The notes under the pieces are model-generated. The model was not told the DNA's origin, did no database searches, and saw only the letters and a list, made by a program, of their open reading frames with translations. Below are positions 1 to 12,029 of a stretch of DNA of 64,000 bases, piece after piece. Numbering within the stretch: position 1 is the stretch's first letter; the number at the start of each line of letters is the position of its first letter. Source of the DNA: Flaccisagitta enflata (Eukaryota > Chaetognatha > Sagittoidea > Aphragmophora); the NCBI GenBank assembly GCA_965153355.1, contig OZ231126.1:67270001-67334000 (forward strand), in the 5' to 3' direction. A program made the position numbers and the translations under genes.

Positions 1-906
1 CTCGCTCTGCTCGCATTTCCTCTTTTCACGACTCCTGCCAGCTCCAATCATGAAGGTTCTTCAAGCAGCCTATTTGTATTCAAATTCTCTTTTCCCCATT
101 CATTTTGAGGCTGGTCTCACCCAAAGAAGAAGGGAATGTTTTTTTTTCTCCTATTCAATGGAAAAATGGCATAGTTGGCATACACTGCTTTTTAGAAAAG
201 AAAAAAAAAACCAAAACAACCCATTTCACACTTAACTGCGCGGAAGAGCTTAAGACTTATGGTGTCTACGTGTGTCGCGTTGATTATTCAAGGCGCATAT
301 ATCGAAGTTTTTACATAAGTGAGCGTATTAAACAAAGGTCGACCTGAAATATTTTCTTTAACCGTAAAATTACCGTATCAAATATGGATTTCTGTGGTTA
401 CAATTTAGCTCAATAGCGGCTAACACAGTATGCGGCTATGCACAGTCATGAGCAAAAGATAACAGACTCACCGGAGTCCAGACATAATGTAACGACCAGT
501 TCATATCACCATGTTAATAAGACAAGTGCAGTGGGCTATCGATTTACTACCGTATGATCTTTTTGCTTCCCCACAGCCTCCCCCCCCCCCACCACTTTCT
601 TACAGACCAAACCGCAAAACAAGGCCCTAGTTGCGTCCAGGTAAGCAGGGGCACTGATAAGAAAGGTTAAAGAAACGTTGGAGCAAGTGGATTGATGTCG
701 AAAAAGTAGTGCAATGGACCGACGGATTGAATGACCTATGGACCAAAGGACGGACAGGCAAAGCTACTTTAATTGAGTCTCGTTACATGCAACTAACAAA
801 TCCTTAGCCACAACTTAGTTACGACTTCAATAAAATCAGGCACAAATTAAAGAAGTTGAAACGCCGCCAAAATGTAAACGAGACTGGAAAGGAGATAAGA
901 AAATAT

Positions 907-1118
907 GGGCGTGTTTTTAGTAAGCGCCAAAAACGCCTTTGTACCCGTGAAACGCGATAACAGTGTGAACACATTTTCAAGAATTTCAACTGTCCCACAA
1001 GGGAGTGAGCGAAGTGAGTGAGCGAGCCCGTGAACGGAGCGAGCCAGCAAAGCGAGCGTAGTGCTGCGGAGCAAGTGAGCGGAGTGAGCGGTGCGAGCGA
1101 ACGAACACCCCTTATGCG
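907..1118 (+). repeat. Family S repeat, 3'-truncated (copy A)
   Basis: Starts GGGCGTGTTTTTAGTAAG and continues through the CGCGATAACAGTGTGAAC block into the GAGTGAGCGAAGTGAG core. It breaks off into ACACCCCTTATGCG before the usual right end (GACTAGAAACGCCCC). The partner in duplication copy B has the same truncation, so the damage predates the duplication. Confidence 0.75.
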
Positions 1119-1283
1119 TCGTTGCCCACATGAAAAAAAAAAGAAAAAAAAACATTGCCAAGTTTCAAAGGAGAGGAAACTGACAAAAATTGACAAACGC
1201 GTAAATAAAAGACAAGACAACGAATCGAAAGCGTTGGAACAGAAAATGACCTTGACTACGTTTCGGTGGATGAGTGAACCATT

Positions 1284-2129
1284 TTTAGTCGCGGACGCGC
1301 GACTCTAACAGGGTGAGCAAAAAATTTTGCACAACTCTGATATAGCATTGAAAAATATTGCAATGCAGGGCAAATATCATCATGACATGAATCAAAAATT
1401 TTATTTCAGTAATTTAGAATGCTAATGAGCCACTACTGATGATTATAGGCTATAGATGAGGTCTGGAATATGAATTATCATGATGATCACATGCAGTTCA
1501 TGTGTCATGATTTTGACTGTTACCTTGATCAAGTGGCATCGGTTTTTCTTCATTTTGTCAGACAATTCTGATCCCCCTGAACCAATCATCAGTTAGTATG
1601 ACTACCTGACATCAAGGTAACATGTCTTTTATGTCAATGTCTATCAATGTCTAGCAGGGGACGCCATGCATGTGAAAAACACTAGATTAAGTGGAGATTC
1701 CATCTTTTCAAAATAGGCGGGTAAAATTCTTGCAAAATCTTACTATCCGGTTCAACTTTGATGCCTTCTGATGGGAACAGCAATTGGAAAAATGAATGAC
1801 GGCCTATACTACTGTGCAATAAAACTAGTTGTGGGGTTATGATCCAAATTTCATTTTTTCAATACACCTGAAAATGCTGTTTCTGTACTCATATGTTTGT
1901 GCAAAATTTTTTGCTCACCCTGTTAGAACTTGCCGTGTCGGTTGGTCTGTCGGTCGGTCGGTCGCTCGGTCGGTCGGTCGGTCGGTCGGTCGGTCAGTCG
2001 GTCGGTCGGTCGGTCGGTTGGTCGGTCGGTCGGTCGGTTGGTCGGTGGCATTTCTGTTTTCCGCGCCTGCCCACCCATCCGCAACTGGGGGGGGGGGAGT
2101 GTATACCGTATACGCTATACGGCCTTGTT
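1284..2129 (-). repeat. Family H repeat split by a TA-type element (copy A)
   Basis: The minus-strand 3' hairpin (AGTCGCG and CGCGACT arms) is at 1287-1304. After a 616-bp insertion the element resumes with a (GGTC)n run (about 1935-2044), the CCTGCCCACC box and the terminal GGCCTTGTT. Its 5' internal motif reads GTTGCGGA-type while the 3' hairpin is the AGTCGCG type, so this copy breaks the end-matching rule described in the findings. It may be a recombinant. Confidence 0.75.
1308..1923. mobile_element. Non-autonomous TA-target DNA element (616 bp)
   Basis: Terminal inverted repeats of about 26 bp begin ACAGGGTGAGCAAAAAATTT at both ends and are flanked by TA at 1306-1307 and 1924-1925. Removing the element restores a family H sequence the same length as the uninterrupted copy near 42090, which confirms the boundaries. 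A TA duplication and an ACAGGGTG terminus fit the Tc1/mariner (IS630) superfamily. No transposase frame is present. Confidence 0.8.
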
Positions 2130-2397
2130 GAGTTTGACACAGAAAAGCAGTTTTTTTTTGACGGTGTAATCATAAAGCGCACCCAAACGTTCAAACAGCT
2201 CAACGAAAGCTTTTATACGAAAGACAAGGTCATTAGACCTAAGTCGCGTGCGTCGGCACTTTCAAAAAAGTCAGGCAGACAGACAGCCAAACAATTTTTT
2301 TTTCAAAAAGACATTTGAAACGGCCGTTTACTCCACAAAGTTTCTTTTTTACCATTCAGAGACATAAAAACGTTTTTAAAAGCCTTTAAAACAGTTT

Positions 2398-2467
2398 TGT
2401 GACTGACCGACTGACCGACCGATCGAAAAGTGGTTTATAGAGTCGCAGCGCGTAGCACGCGACTAAA
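2398..2467 (+). repeat. Family H 3' fragment
   Basis: A short GACC-type run, then TATAGAGTCGC and GCGACTAAAA around an AGCGCGTAGCAC loop. Only the 3' portion remains. It lies in the stretch that copy B of the duplication has deleted. Confidence 0.6.
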
Positions 2468-2509
2468 AAAGAAAGAAAAAAATTGAGAAAACGAGAAAAG
2501 CAATCAATC

Positions 2510-2768
2510 ATTCAAATCGCTCAACTTCCGCCGCATTGACGTTGACTTGACGATGAAGTGATCAGCGTGGATCAGTTGAAGTGTTGACTGAATTAGCATG
2601 ACGCAGATGAAGTATTGATGTAATTTGCATGACGCTGTTGATATGCTGATTTGATTAGCGCAGCGCAGATGAAGTATTTTTTTTAAGCATGGCACTGAAG
2701 AAATATTGACTAAACTAAGTGAGCGTTGCGCAGATGAAATATTGATGTAATTTGCATGACTTGCATGA
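2510..2768 (+). repeat. Divergent 31-bp satellite monomers (copy A)
   Basis: Degenerate units of the type CGCAGATGAAGTATTGA with TTTGCATGA tails, related to the long array at 5640-6830. They form the right edge of duplication copy A; the same edge in copy B runs into the main array, so the duplication breakpoint lies in satellite DNA. Confidence 0.65.
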
Positions 2769-3638
2769 CAATCTTCAAGCAGCCTATTTGTATTCAAATT
2801 CTCTTTTCCCCATTCATTTTGAGGCTGGTCTCACCCAAAGAAGAAGGAATGTTTTTTTTTCTCCTTTTCAATGGAAAAATGGCATAGTTGGCATACACTG
2901 CGTTTTAGAGAAAAAAAAAAACAACCGATTTCACACTTAACTGCGCGGAAGAGCTTAAGACTTATGGTGTCTACGTGTGTTGCGTTGATTATTCAAGGCG
3001 CATATCTAAGTTTTTACATATAAGTGAGCGTATTAAACAAAGGTCGACCCGAAATATTTTCTTTAACCGTATAATTACCGTATCAAATATGAATTTCTGT
3101 GGTTACAACTTAGCTCAATAGCGGCTAACAAGCAAGGTATAGGCACAGTCATGAGCAAAAAATAACAGACATAATGAAGAATATAGTTTCTCACATGCTC
3201 AAAGCAAATCTGGAAGAAGACAAATGTAACGACAAGTTTATATCATCATGTTAATGAGACAAGTGGGCTATCGATTTACTACCGTATAATCTTTTTGCTT
3301 CCCCACAGCCTCTCCCCACCACTTTCTTACAGACCAAACCGCAAAACAAGGCCCTAGGTGCGTGCAGGTGAGCAGGTGCACTGATAAGAAAGGTTAAAGA
3401 AACGTTGGAGCAAGTGGATTGATGTCGAAAAAGTAGTGCAATGGACCGACGAATTGAATGACCTATGGACCAAAGGACTGACAGGCAAAGCTACTTATAA
3501 ATTGAGTCTCGTGACATGCAACTAACAAATCCTTAGCCACGACTTAGTTACAACTTCAATAAAATTCTAAGGCGCAAATTAAAGAAGTTGAAACGCCGCC
3601 AAAATCTAAACGAGACTGGAAAGGAGATAAGACAATAT

Positions 3639-3842
3639 GGGCGTGTTTTTAGTGAGCGCCAAAAACGCGTTTGTACCCGTGAAACGCGATAACAGCGTGA
3701 ACACATATTCAAGAATTTCAACTGTCCCACGAGGGAGTGAGCGAAGTGAGTGAGCGAGCCCGTGAACGGAGCGAGCCAGCAAAGCGAGCGTAGAAATGCG
3801 GAGCAAGTGAGCGGAGTGAGCGAAGCGAGCTAACGAACACCC
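3639..3842 (+). repeat. Family S repeat, 3'-truncated (copy B)
   Basis: Partner of 907-1118 with the same left end and the same truncation into ACACCCCTTATGCG. Confidence 0.75.
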
Positions 3843-4177
3843 CTTATGCGTTGTTGCCCACATGAAAAAAAAAGAAAAAAAAAAACATTGCCAAGTTTGA
3901 TAGGAGAGGAAACTGACAAAATTGACAAACGCGAAAATAAAAGACAAGACAACGAATCGAAAGTGTTGGAACAGAAAATGACCTTGACTACGTTTTGGTG
4001 GATGAGTGAACCATTTTTAGTCGCGGACGCGCGACTCCAACAGGGTGAGCAAAAAATTTTGCACAACTCTGATATAGCATTGAAAAATATTGCAATGCAG
4101 GGCAAATATCATCATGACATGAATCAAATACCTTATTTTTGTAATTTAGAATACTAATGAGCCACTACTGGTGGCTA

Positions 4178-4292
4178 CAGCGATGTATGGCAAGGGACTT
4201 CAGGGACATCACATGACGTCCCTGCTGTCGGGCTTGAAAGTTTGTCGGGTCATAGTTGTGTTGTGAAAATGTTATGTGAAAAGAGAGGAAAA

Positions 4293-4389
<97 letters not shown>

Positions 4390-4417
4390 GGACAGATAGA
4401 CAGACAGACGGAGAGGC

Positions 4418-4457
<40 letters not shown>

Positions 4458-4818
4458 GGACAGATAACAAAAAAAAAAAAATCATTGTATCAAATCCTTT
4501 GAAGGAAATAATAATCGTTTGCAAAACAAAATGAAGCAAGGGCTTATGTTGATAGATAGTATGCTTTGCCCCTGCCTGCTAAACGGTGTTTCTAGTTAAT
4601 CTTTTTTTTTTAATGAATTAATTAAAAATAGATCTATTTGATAAAGAAATAACCATCCAGATGAGAATCACTCCTTTATTAGTTACTATTTGTTTTGTTT
4701 TGGCTAAGAAAGTATAGGAATCGTAGAAAATCAGTTAAAAGGCTGTCGTGCTTAGATGTGCTGTTGTGCTTGGATTTGGCTGCGAAGTCCCTGGGCTCCA
4801 AGCTGCCATACATCGCTG
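4178..4818. mobile_element. Non-autonomous hAT-type element (641 bp)
   Basis: Both ends carry the 15-bp inverted repeat CAGCGATGTATGGCA, followed by a second shared block AGGGACTTC set 11 bp further in on the right side. The 8-bp target duplication GGTGGCTA is exact at 4170-4177 and 4819-4826. Copy A has an unoccupied site at about 1441. An 8-bp duplication with a CAG terminus is diagnostic of hAT elements. The interior holds a (GA)n(GACA)n tract and no transposase. Confidence 0.9.
4295..4466 (+). repeat. (GA)n(GACA)n compound microsatellite
   Basis: About 70 bp of GA followed by about 100 bp of GACA with a few substituted units, inside the hAT-type element. It is absent from duplication copy A, so it came with, or grew inside, the element. 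Confidence 0.95.
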
Positions 4819-5639
4819 GGTGGCTATAGGCTATGGATGAGGTCTGGAATATGAATTATCATGATGATCACATGCAGTTCATGTGTCATGATTTTGACTG
4901 TTACCTTGATCAAGTGGCATCGGTTTTTCTTCATTTTGTCAGACAATTCTGATCCCCCTGACCCAATCATCAGTTAGTATGACTACCTGACATCAAGGTA
5001 ACATGTCTTTTATGTCAATGTCTAGTAGGGGACGCCATGCATGTGAAAAACACTAGATTAAGTTGAGATTCCATCTTTTCAAAATAGGCCGGTAAAATTC
5101 TTGCAAAATCTTACTATCCAGTTCAACTTTGATGCCTTCTGATTAGAAAAATGAATGACGGCCCATACTACTGTGCAATAAAACTAGTTGTGGGGTTATG
5201 ATCTAAATTTCACTTTTTCAATGCACCTGAAAATGCTGTTTCTGTACTCATGTGTTTTTGCAAAATTTTTTGCTCACCCTGTTAGAACTTGCCGTGTCGG
5301 TTGGTCTGTCGGTCGGTCGGTCGGTCGGTCGGTCGGTCGGTCGGTCGGTCGGTCGGTCGGTCAGTCGGTCGGTCAGTCGGTCGGTCGGTCAGTCAGTTGG
5401 TCGGTTGGTCGGTTGGTCGCCGGTCGGTCGGTTGGTCGGTCGGTCGCATTTCTGTTTTCCGTTCCTGCCCACCCTTCCGCAACTGGGGGGGGGAGTGTAT
5501 ACCGTATACGCTATACGGCTTTGTTGAGTTTGACACAGAAAAACAGTTTTTTTTTTACGTAGTAATCATAAAGCGCACCCAAACGTTCGAACAGCTCTCA
5601 ACGAAAGCTTCTCTACGAAAAAACGAGAAAAGCAATCAA

Positions 5640-6830
5640 TCATTCAAATCGCTCAACTTCCGCCGCATTGACGTTGACTTGACGATGAAGTGATCAGCGT
5701 GGAACAGTTGAAGTGTTGACTGAATTAGCATGACGCAGATGAAGTAATTATGTAATTTGCATGACGCTGTTGATATGCTGATTTAATTAGCGCAGCGCAG
5801 ATGAAGTTTTTTTTTTTGAAGCATGGCACTGATGAAATATTGACTAAACTAAGTGAGCGTTGCGCAGATGAAATATTGATGTAATTTGCATGACGCTGTT
5901 GATATGCTTGATTTGATTAGCGCAGCGCATATGAAAAAAAAATGTTGACATGACAATTATGGCCCAGATGAAATATTGATGTAATTGGTATGGCGCAATT
6001 GATGAAAAAAATGATGTGTTTGCAGACAAGACATTCACTCAATTTGTGTGACGCAGGTGGAATATTGACATGATAAGCGTGGCGCAGATGAGACATTGAC
6101 TTAATTGGCGTGGTGCAAATGAAGTGTTAACTTGAGTGTCGTGATGCAGATGAGGCATTGACTTAATTATTGTGGCGCAGATGATGCGTTAACTGGAGTG
6201 TCGTGATGCAGATGAGGCATTGACTTAATTGGCGTGGCGCAGATGAAGCCTTAACTTGAGTGTCGTGATGCAGATGAGGCATTGACTTTATTGGCGTGGC
6301 GCAGATGAAGCATTAGCTTGAGTGTCGTGATGCAGATGAGGCATTGACTTAATTGGCGTTGCGCAGATGAAGCGTCAACTTGAGTGTCGTAGTGCAGATG
6401 AGGCATTGACTTAATTGGCTTGGGGCAGATGAAGCGTTAACTTGAGTGTTGTAATGCAAATGAGTCATTGACTTAATTGGCGTGAAGCAGATGAAGCGTT
6501 AACTTGAGTGTCATGATGCAGATGAGGCATAAACTTAATTGGCGTGGCGCAGCTAAGGTGTTAACTTGAGTGTCGTGACGCAGATGAGGCATTGACTTAA
6601 TTGGCGTGGCGCAGATGAAGCCTTAACTTGAGTGTGGTGACGCAGATGAGGCATTAACTTAATTGGCGTGGCGCAGATGAAGCCTTAACTTGAGTGTCGT
6701 GACGCAGATGAGGCATTAACTTAATTGGCGTGGCGCAGATGAAGCGTTAACTTGAGTGTCGTGACGCAGATGAGGCATTGACTTAATTTGTGTGGCGCAG
6801 ATGAAGCGTTAACTTGAGTGTCATGACGCA
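5640..6830 (+). repeat. Dimeric 62-bp satellite (two 31-bp half-units)
   Basis: From about 6030 two half-units alternate strictly: CGCAGATGAGGCATTGACTT (then AATTGGCGTGG) and CGCAGATGAAGCGTTAACTT (then GAGTGTCGTGA), about 13 dimers. Monomers before 6030 are more divergent and not clearly dimeric, as expected of an ageing array edge. No coding frame. Confidence 0.9.
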
Positions 6831-7116
6831 CCAATGAATTTTTAGTAACCGGAAATGAGTTAACGAGAAAATTCGTTTCTTTTCGCGATGGCGAAGATAA
6901 AAAAGCTGGCAGCTTGCCATTGGCAACATTTGTGGCAAACTGTTGGATTGCGTGGACGGGAAAACAAGGACTTTGTTTTTTCTATAGGTTTTTTTTTGTC
7001 GCGTGCACGCGATTCTACCAGTAAAGGCGGCTCTCGCCGACCGGAAAAAAATCGTAAGATTGTTTCTGTTTTTTTTTTTCAGTTTCTTTTTTCTCCTCAT
7101 TGCATTCACGCCCCTC
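6831..7116. other. Gene-free spacer with a family H remnant
   Basis: Contains a minus-strand family H 3' hairpin remnant near 6990-7018 (GTCGCGTGCACGCGATTCTA) followed by T-rich sequence. Nothing else recognised. Confidence 0.4.
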
Positions 7117-7267
<151 letters not shown>

Positions 7268-7286
7268 GTGTCTTTTTTTTATCTTT

Positions 7287-7803
7287 TCCCCCTCCCTCCC
7301 TCTCCTTCTCTCTCCCTCTCTCTCCCTCTCCCTCCTTCTCTCTCCTTCTCTCTCCCTCTTGCTCCCCCTCTCTCCCTCCCTCTCTCCCCTTCCTTCTCTC
7401 CCTCCCTTCCTCCCTCTCTCTCCCTCCTTCTCTCTCTCTCCCTCCCTCTCTTTCCTCTCCTCTCTCCCTCTCCACTCTCTCCCTCTCTCCCTCCCTCCAT
7501 CCTTCTCTCTCTCCCGCTCTTCCTTCCAGTCTCCCTCCCACTAGCTCTCCCTCCATCTTACATTCCCTCCTACCCTCCCTCCCTCCTCCTTCTCTTCTCT
7601 ACCTCTCCCCTACCCTCCTCCCTCCTTTCTCTCCAACCCTCCCTCCTTCCCAATCTCCCTCCCTCCCTTTCCCACCTCCTTCTTATCCTCTCACTCCTCT
7701 CCCTCTCTCTCCACCCCCTCCTTCCCCATCTCCCTCCCTCTCCCTACCCCTTTCCTCCCTCCCCCATCTCCTCCCTCTCCTTCCCTCCCTCTCCCTGCCC
7801 TCT
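7287..7803 (+). repeat. Long polypyrimidine tract
   Basis: About 515 bp almost purely C and T, built from irregular CCCTC, CTCTC and CCTTC units. One strand is continuous purine, a candidate for triplex formation. Confidence 0.95.
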
Positions 7804-8074
7804 GCTGAACTCATTTTTGTTGTTACATAGGGCCTGAAACTGAGATTATCTTTATTAAAAATTCATAGCGCCTAAAGTATTGGTCCCACAGTGCCCTGCT
7901 TTTTTCCAGAAGGTGTAAAAAGGTGTTCTTATCTTCACCCTGTACCAATTTCAACCCCAGCCACGGGCGAGCCTAGTTCTGACCCAACTTCCTCAAATTG
8001 TCCCAAGCGAAAAAGGGAAACATTAATTCCTAACCCGGAACTCAAAAAATCGAAAAACGTTTTTCGATTTTTTT
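7804..8074. other. Unassigned spacer
   Basis: No repeat family, RNA gene or convincing coding frame recognised. Confidence 0.4.
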
Positions 8075-8244
8075 CCCAATAATCCGCTATGCCGGTTGGT
8101 TGGTTGGTTGGTCGGGGGCTGTTAGCTTTTTTGGCGTAATGGGCGATTTTGCCTAACTTCTCCTGCCCAAATGCTCGGGTTTGTTTTATCATTGCCCCTG
8201 CCCACCCGCACGCGTCTTCGGTCGCCGTGTATCCGGCCTTGTTT
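8075..8244 (-). repeat. Family H repeat, 3' end decayed
   Basis: Minus-strand copy with a TTGG run, a CTGCCCACCCGCACGCG box and the GTGTATCCGGCCTTGTT terminus. The 3' hairpin is not recognisable. Confidence 0.7.
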
Positions 8245-8393
8245 TGAATCCATAGAAAGCTTGTGGATTTAAGGGATAGAGGTGAGATCCTAGAAATGAA
8301 TAATTAGTTGGTTAACTGAGCGTTGACAAAAATAAAGTTTGCAACTTCAGAACATGTTAACTTCCATGATGGAATCCACTTGCGACATACCGC

Positions 8394-8518
<125 letters not shown>

Positions 8519-8871
8519 CAGGGTTGAGAGAGAAAAAGCCAGAAATATAGAGGAACAAGAGAGACAAAGGTAGAGCTCGCAGAACCCCCAGAGACAATCT
8601 GCGTTCCCGTTGAATATGTTTCGAACGTGCGCGTGTGTGAGAGAGACCACGCAAGAGGATTTCGCATTCGATTCAAACGCATTAACACGTAACATGCGTG
8701 TGCACGCAATCGGATTTTTCTGTAAACGCCTCCGCGGGCATGAACGCGAAGGCACGTGATTGCACGCGGAAGATTGCATTTCTCAATCGGCGATTTCGTT
8801 GTTTGTCTCCTCTGGGATACGAATGTTTGAATCAGAATTTTCTCCTTGGTTTTCGGCTGTGTGTATTTGTG
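8519..8871. other. Unassigned CpG-containing spacer
   Basis: Relatively rich in CG and CGTG words between two microsatellites. No gene structure recognised. Confidence 0.35.
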
Positions 8872-9108
<237 letters not shown>

Positions 9109-9839
9109 TAAAGTAGCCACCATGTACCATACGGGTGTGGAGGTGCAGCATTCAAATGAAGGAGAGGAAGGTGTTGAAGCGTATTAAAAAGTGTTGGAGC
9201 GTGTAGGCGGGAATTACGCACTCAAGCGGATTGTGCTGCACCGGGAATGTAGAGATAAGCGGATATTCAACTCGCGTAGTCTTGGTCAATAGCTAATTTA
9301 TCTTGGCCATTTTTCAGCTTGGCTTCTCCTTTTTTTGCCATTTCCAGTTGAATAAACTGAAAGGAAAGTTCAATGACATTGTTAGTGAGTGCAGATGGTT
9401 AACAGGTAGATTGGTAGAGAGTGTTTTATAAATTATAATACAGTCGAATTTACTTCGAATAAGGAACACGTTTCCCCCTTCAAAGTTTGTCAAAAACGAC
9501 TCTTTGGAGTACAGTTGAGCTTCAATAGAACGCACTCCAAGGGATTGAGAATAAAATATGCATTATACTAAAGAGCAGCTCTGCCTTATTGCCAATATAC
9601 ACAGTCTGCACGTTGGCTGGGTTGGGGAAGCTTATTACGGGAAAAGGCAACCACAGTCGCTCTTTGGTAGTCTTACCTTGTTATAAGTAGATAGTAACAC
9701 ATTTAAAACTAAAAGCAGCAGTTGGGGTGCGTTTGAGTTTAAGCGGCACAGGTGTTCCTTTGAGCGGCTCACTATGAATGCAGCAACATGTGCACTTCAG
9801 CTTGGCACGGCGTGATGGCACTTGGGCTCAGGGGTGAGT
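9109..9839. other. Gene-free spacer with element-end-like words
   Basis: TACAGTCGAATTTACTTCG (about 9440) and TACAGTTGAGCTTCAATAG (about 9511) resemble the termini of pogo-like TA-target elements, but both point the same way and no partner end was found. Confidence 0.3.
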
Positions 9840-10190
9840 GAGCATAAATAAGGATGGGCATTAAAGCGGCTAAGCGCAAGGGCGCATGAGCGCAGGAGAG
9901 GTTGGGCGTAAGAGCGTATAGGCGTAAGAGCGAGTAGGCGCAGGAGAGGATGGGCGTAAGAGCGGATAGGCGTAAGAGCGAGTAGGCACAGGACAGGTTG
10001 GGTGAAAGAGCGGATAGGCGTAAGAGCAAGTAGGCGCAGGAGCGGTTGGGCGTAAGAGCAGATAGGCGTAAGAGTGAATAGGCGCAGGAGAGGATGGGTG
10101 TAAGAGCAGGTAGGCGCCAGAGCGGGTAGAAGCAAGAGCGGGTAGGCGTAAGAGTGGGTAGATGCAAGAGCGGGTAGACGCAAGGTATTT
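9840..10190 (+). repeat. 16-bp minisatellite with 48-bp higher-order period
   Basis: Units GGCGTAAGAGCGGATA, GGCGTAAGAGCGAGTA and GGCGCAGGAGAGGATG follow each other, giving a 48-bp super-repeat. The 16-aa periodic reading frame on the minus strand is a by-product of 48 being divisible by 3. Confidence 0.9.
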
Positions 10191-10257
10191 CCATTCCTTG
10201 GCGCACGAATTCCCTTCAAGGGAAACCGCGGAAGAATTTTCCGTGTCAAACTCGACT

Positions 10258-10935
10258 TAAAAACTGTTCCATTCAGCCCTTCCTAAACAATCTTTTCCAA
10301 TCCAATCTCACGCGATCACATCCCCTTTCCTCTGTCATCTCATCCTGTCATCCCTAATCATCCTCATCCAATATCCCATCCCCTCCCCTCTGTCATCTGA
10401 TACCAATATCCTTCCCCTTTCCAATATCACATCATCCCATCTCCAGCCATCCCAATCCATCTCTTCTGAATCAATATCATACAATCCATCCATTAACTTA
10501 CCCCCATGTCATCTAACATCATATCCTAGTCTCACGTCCTTACCTTTACAGTTTTCCATCCTAGCTTTTCTCTCAATAGACGTTTCATCTAGAAAGCAGT
10601 CTAGGATGGATGAATGGATGTGAAAGAATATTAAAAAAACTCATAGGTGTTTGTTGTACAAAGTTGTACAAAGTTGTAAAAGAGGGAAAAAGACAACAGG
10701 TCTAGCACCTGTCTCTTTATTATTTCAATTTACCGTTCTCTCTGTCTCTGTCTGTCGGTCTGCCTGTCTTTGTCTGTCTCTCTCGCACACATTTTACCTC
10801 CATCTCTCTCTCGTTCCTGCGTTCCTGCGCCTGTCAAGAAGGAAGCTTGATCGATTGTAGAAGCTACTGACGCTGAATGACTTCAAATCCACAAAAGTCG
10901 ACATTCGTGATGAAAAAACTGTCACTCAACAAACA

Positions 10936-10938
<3 letters not shown>
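10258..10938. other. Pyrimidine-rich low-complexity spacer
   Basis: Degenerate ATCC/CCATC words to about 10560, then unassigned sequence with short TCTG runs. No gene recognised. Confidence 0.5.

Positions 10939-11008
<70 letters not shown>
10939..11008 (+). repeat. (CT)n microsatellite
   Basis: About 68 bp of CT. Confidence 0.97.
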
Positions 11009-11011
<3 letters not shown>

Positions 11012-11097
11012 GCTGATTTATTCTTGGTGTTGACCACACAGACCACAGTCTCACTTTTATTGTTTAACGGCGCTCACACTGTTCTTGCAAAAGCAGG

Positions 11098-11345
11098 CTC
11101 GCTCACTTTTTACCTCTGTCTACTTCTCAGACTTGCTCTTTTCTCATTTTAAAAAGCGGGCTCGCTCACTTTTTACCTCAATCTAATTTTCATACTTGCT
11201 CTTTTCTCATTTTCAAAAGGGAGCTCGCTCACTTTTTGACGCAGTCTACTTTTCCAACTCGCTCATTTTTTACCTCCATCCAGCTTTCACACGCTCACTT
11301 TTCACCTCCATCTAAATCTCATACTCGCTCTCTTCTCATTTTCAA
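11098..11345 (+). repeat. 63-bp minisatellite
   Basis: CTCGCTCACTTTTTACCTC starts units at 11098, 11161 and 11224; later units are shortened. The CTCGCTCACTT word resembles the complement of the family S core, so the array may derive from it. Confidence 0.75.
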
Positions 11346-11448
11346 TCTGTGTCCTCCTCTGTTTTCGTAATCAATCCTGGTCCCACGAGAAAAGTCTGAC
11401 GACAAAAAGGGCCAATGAACTTCTGTGGTCGTCCTACTCTGTCTCTTT

Positions 11449-11960
11449 CCTTTTTGGGCAGCGGCCCCATAGGGCCGATGTCCTGTAGAATACAGGGGGG
11501 AATTTAGAGATGTCTGTCCTTCCATCCTTCCGTCCATCCATCCCCCCATTGACCATCAAGGCCTCAAACTAGCCCTCCCAGGCCTCAATTTAGCCCTCCA
11601 GGCCTCAAATCAGCCCTCATGGCTTGAAATCAGTCCCCCCAAGCCTCTAATCTACCCTCCAGACCTCAAATCTGCCCTCCAGACCTTCAATCAGCCCTCC
11701 ACGCATCAAATCAGCCCTCCATACCTCAAATCTGCTCTCCAAGCCTGAATTCTGCCCTCCAGCCCTCAAATATGCCTTATGTGGCCTAAATCAGCCATCT
11801 AAAGCCTAAATTATGACCCCTCAGGATGGACGTCTCAAAATTCACCCCTGCGTTCTACAGGACATCCGCCCTTTAAGGCCGCTGCCCTGCTCTCACTCCA
11901 CGTCTTCACTGGATCACTCCCAGCAGGGCATTGGGTACCGCTGACCATGTGCGATCATTG
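11449..11960 (+). repeat. Family G foldback repeat
   Basis: The left arm (GGGCAGCGGCCCCATAGGG, then TGTCCTGTAGAATACAGG) is matched in inverse at about 11838-11905, beyond which comes the CAGCAGGGCATTGGGTACCG tail. Between the arms is a degenerate minisatellite of CTCAAATCAGCCCTCCA-type units. This is the simplest complete family G copy in the window. Confidence 0.8.
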
Positions 11961-12029
11961 GATGACTAGTTCTCTCTCTTCCTTTCAGGCTGTGGTTCCA
12001 GTGATGACAGTCGCGATCATTCCCCTCAA

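Larger units (their letters stand above)
57..2760 (+). repeat. Tandem segmental duplication, copy A (about 2.7 kb)
   Basis: The sequence beginning TCTTCAAGCAGCCTATTTG recurs at 2771 and the two stretches stay co-linear to the 31-bp monomers near 2760 and 5890. Copy A holds, in order, a C-rich spacer, a truncated family S repeat, a family H repeat split by a TA-type element, a family H 3' fragment and divergent satellite monomers. Compared with copy B it keeps about 270 bp (about 2215-2485) that B has lost and lacks the hAT-type insertion seen in B. Differences are scattered and neither copy shows a coding frame. Confidence 0.9.
4040..5282. mobile_element. TA-target DNA element (copy B), split by a hAT-type insertion
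   Basis: Partner of 1308-1923: ACAGGGTGAGC at the left and GCTCACCCTGT at the right, TA at 5283-5284. The left flank reads CA instead of TA, a later point change. Without the nested 641-bp element and its duplication the length is about 594 bp. Confidence 0.8.
4012..5524 (-). repeat. Family H repeat with two nested insertions (copy B)
   Basis: Same arrangement as copy A: 3' hairpin at 4018-4034, interruption by the ACAGGG element, a (GGTC)n run about 5297-5450, then GCCTTTG-type 5' end. The interrupting element is itself interrupted by a hAT-type element, giving three nested levels. Confidence 0.75.
2771..5894 (+). repeat. Tandem segmental duplication, copy B (about 3.1 kb)
   Basis: Co-linear with copy A. 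The length difference is explained by a 641-bp hAT-type element plus its 8-bp duplication (gain) and loss of about 270 bp between the family H 3' end and the satellite monomers. The right edge merges with the 31-bp satellite. Confidence 0.9.

Noticed and set aside
1829-2131. SVGRSVGRSVGR-type frames
   Set aside because: Translation of the (GGTC)n run inside family H.
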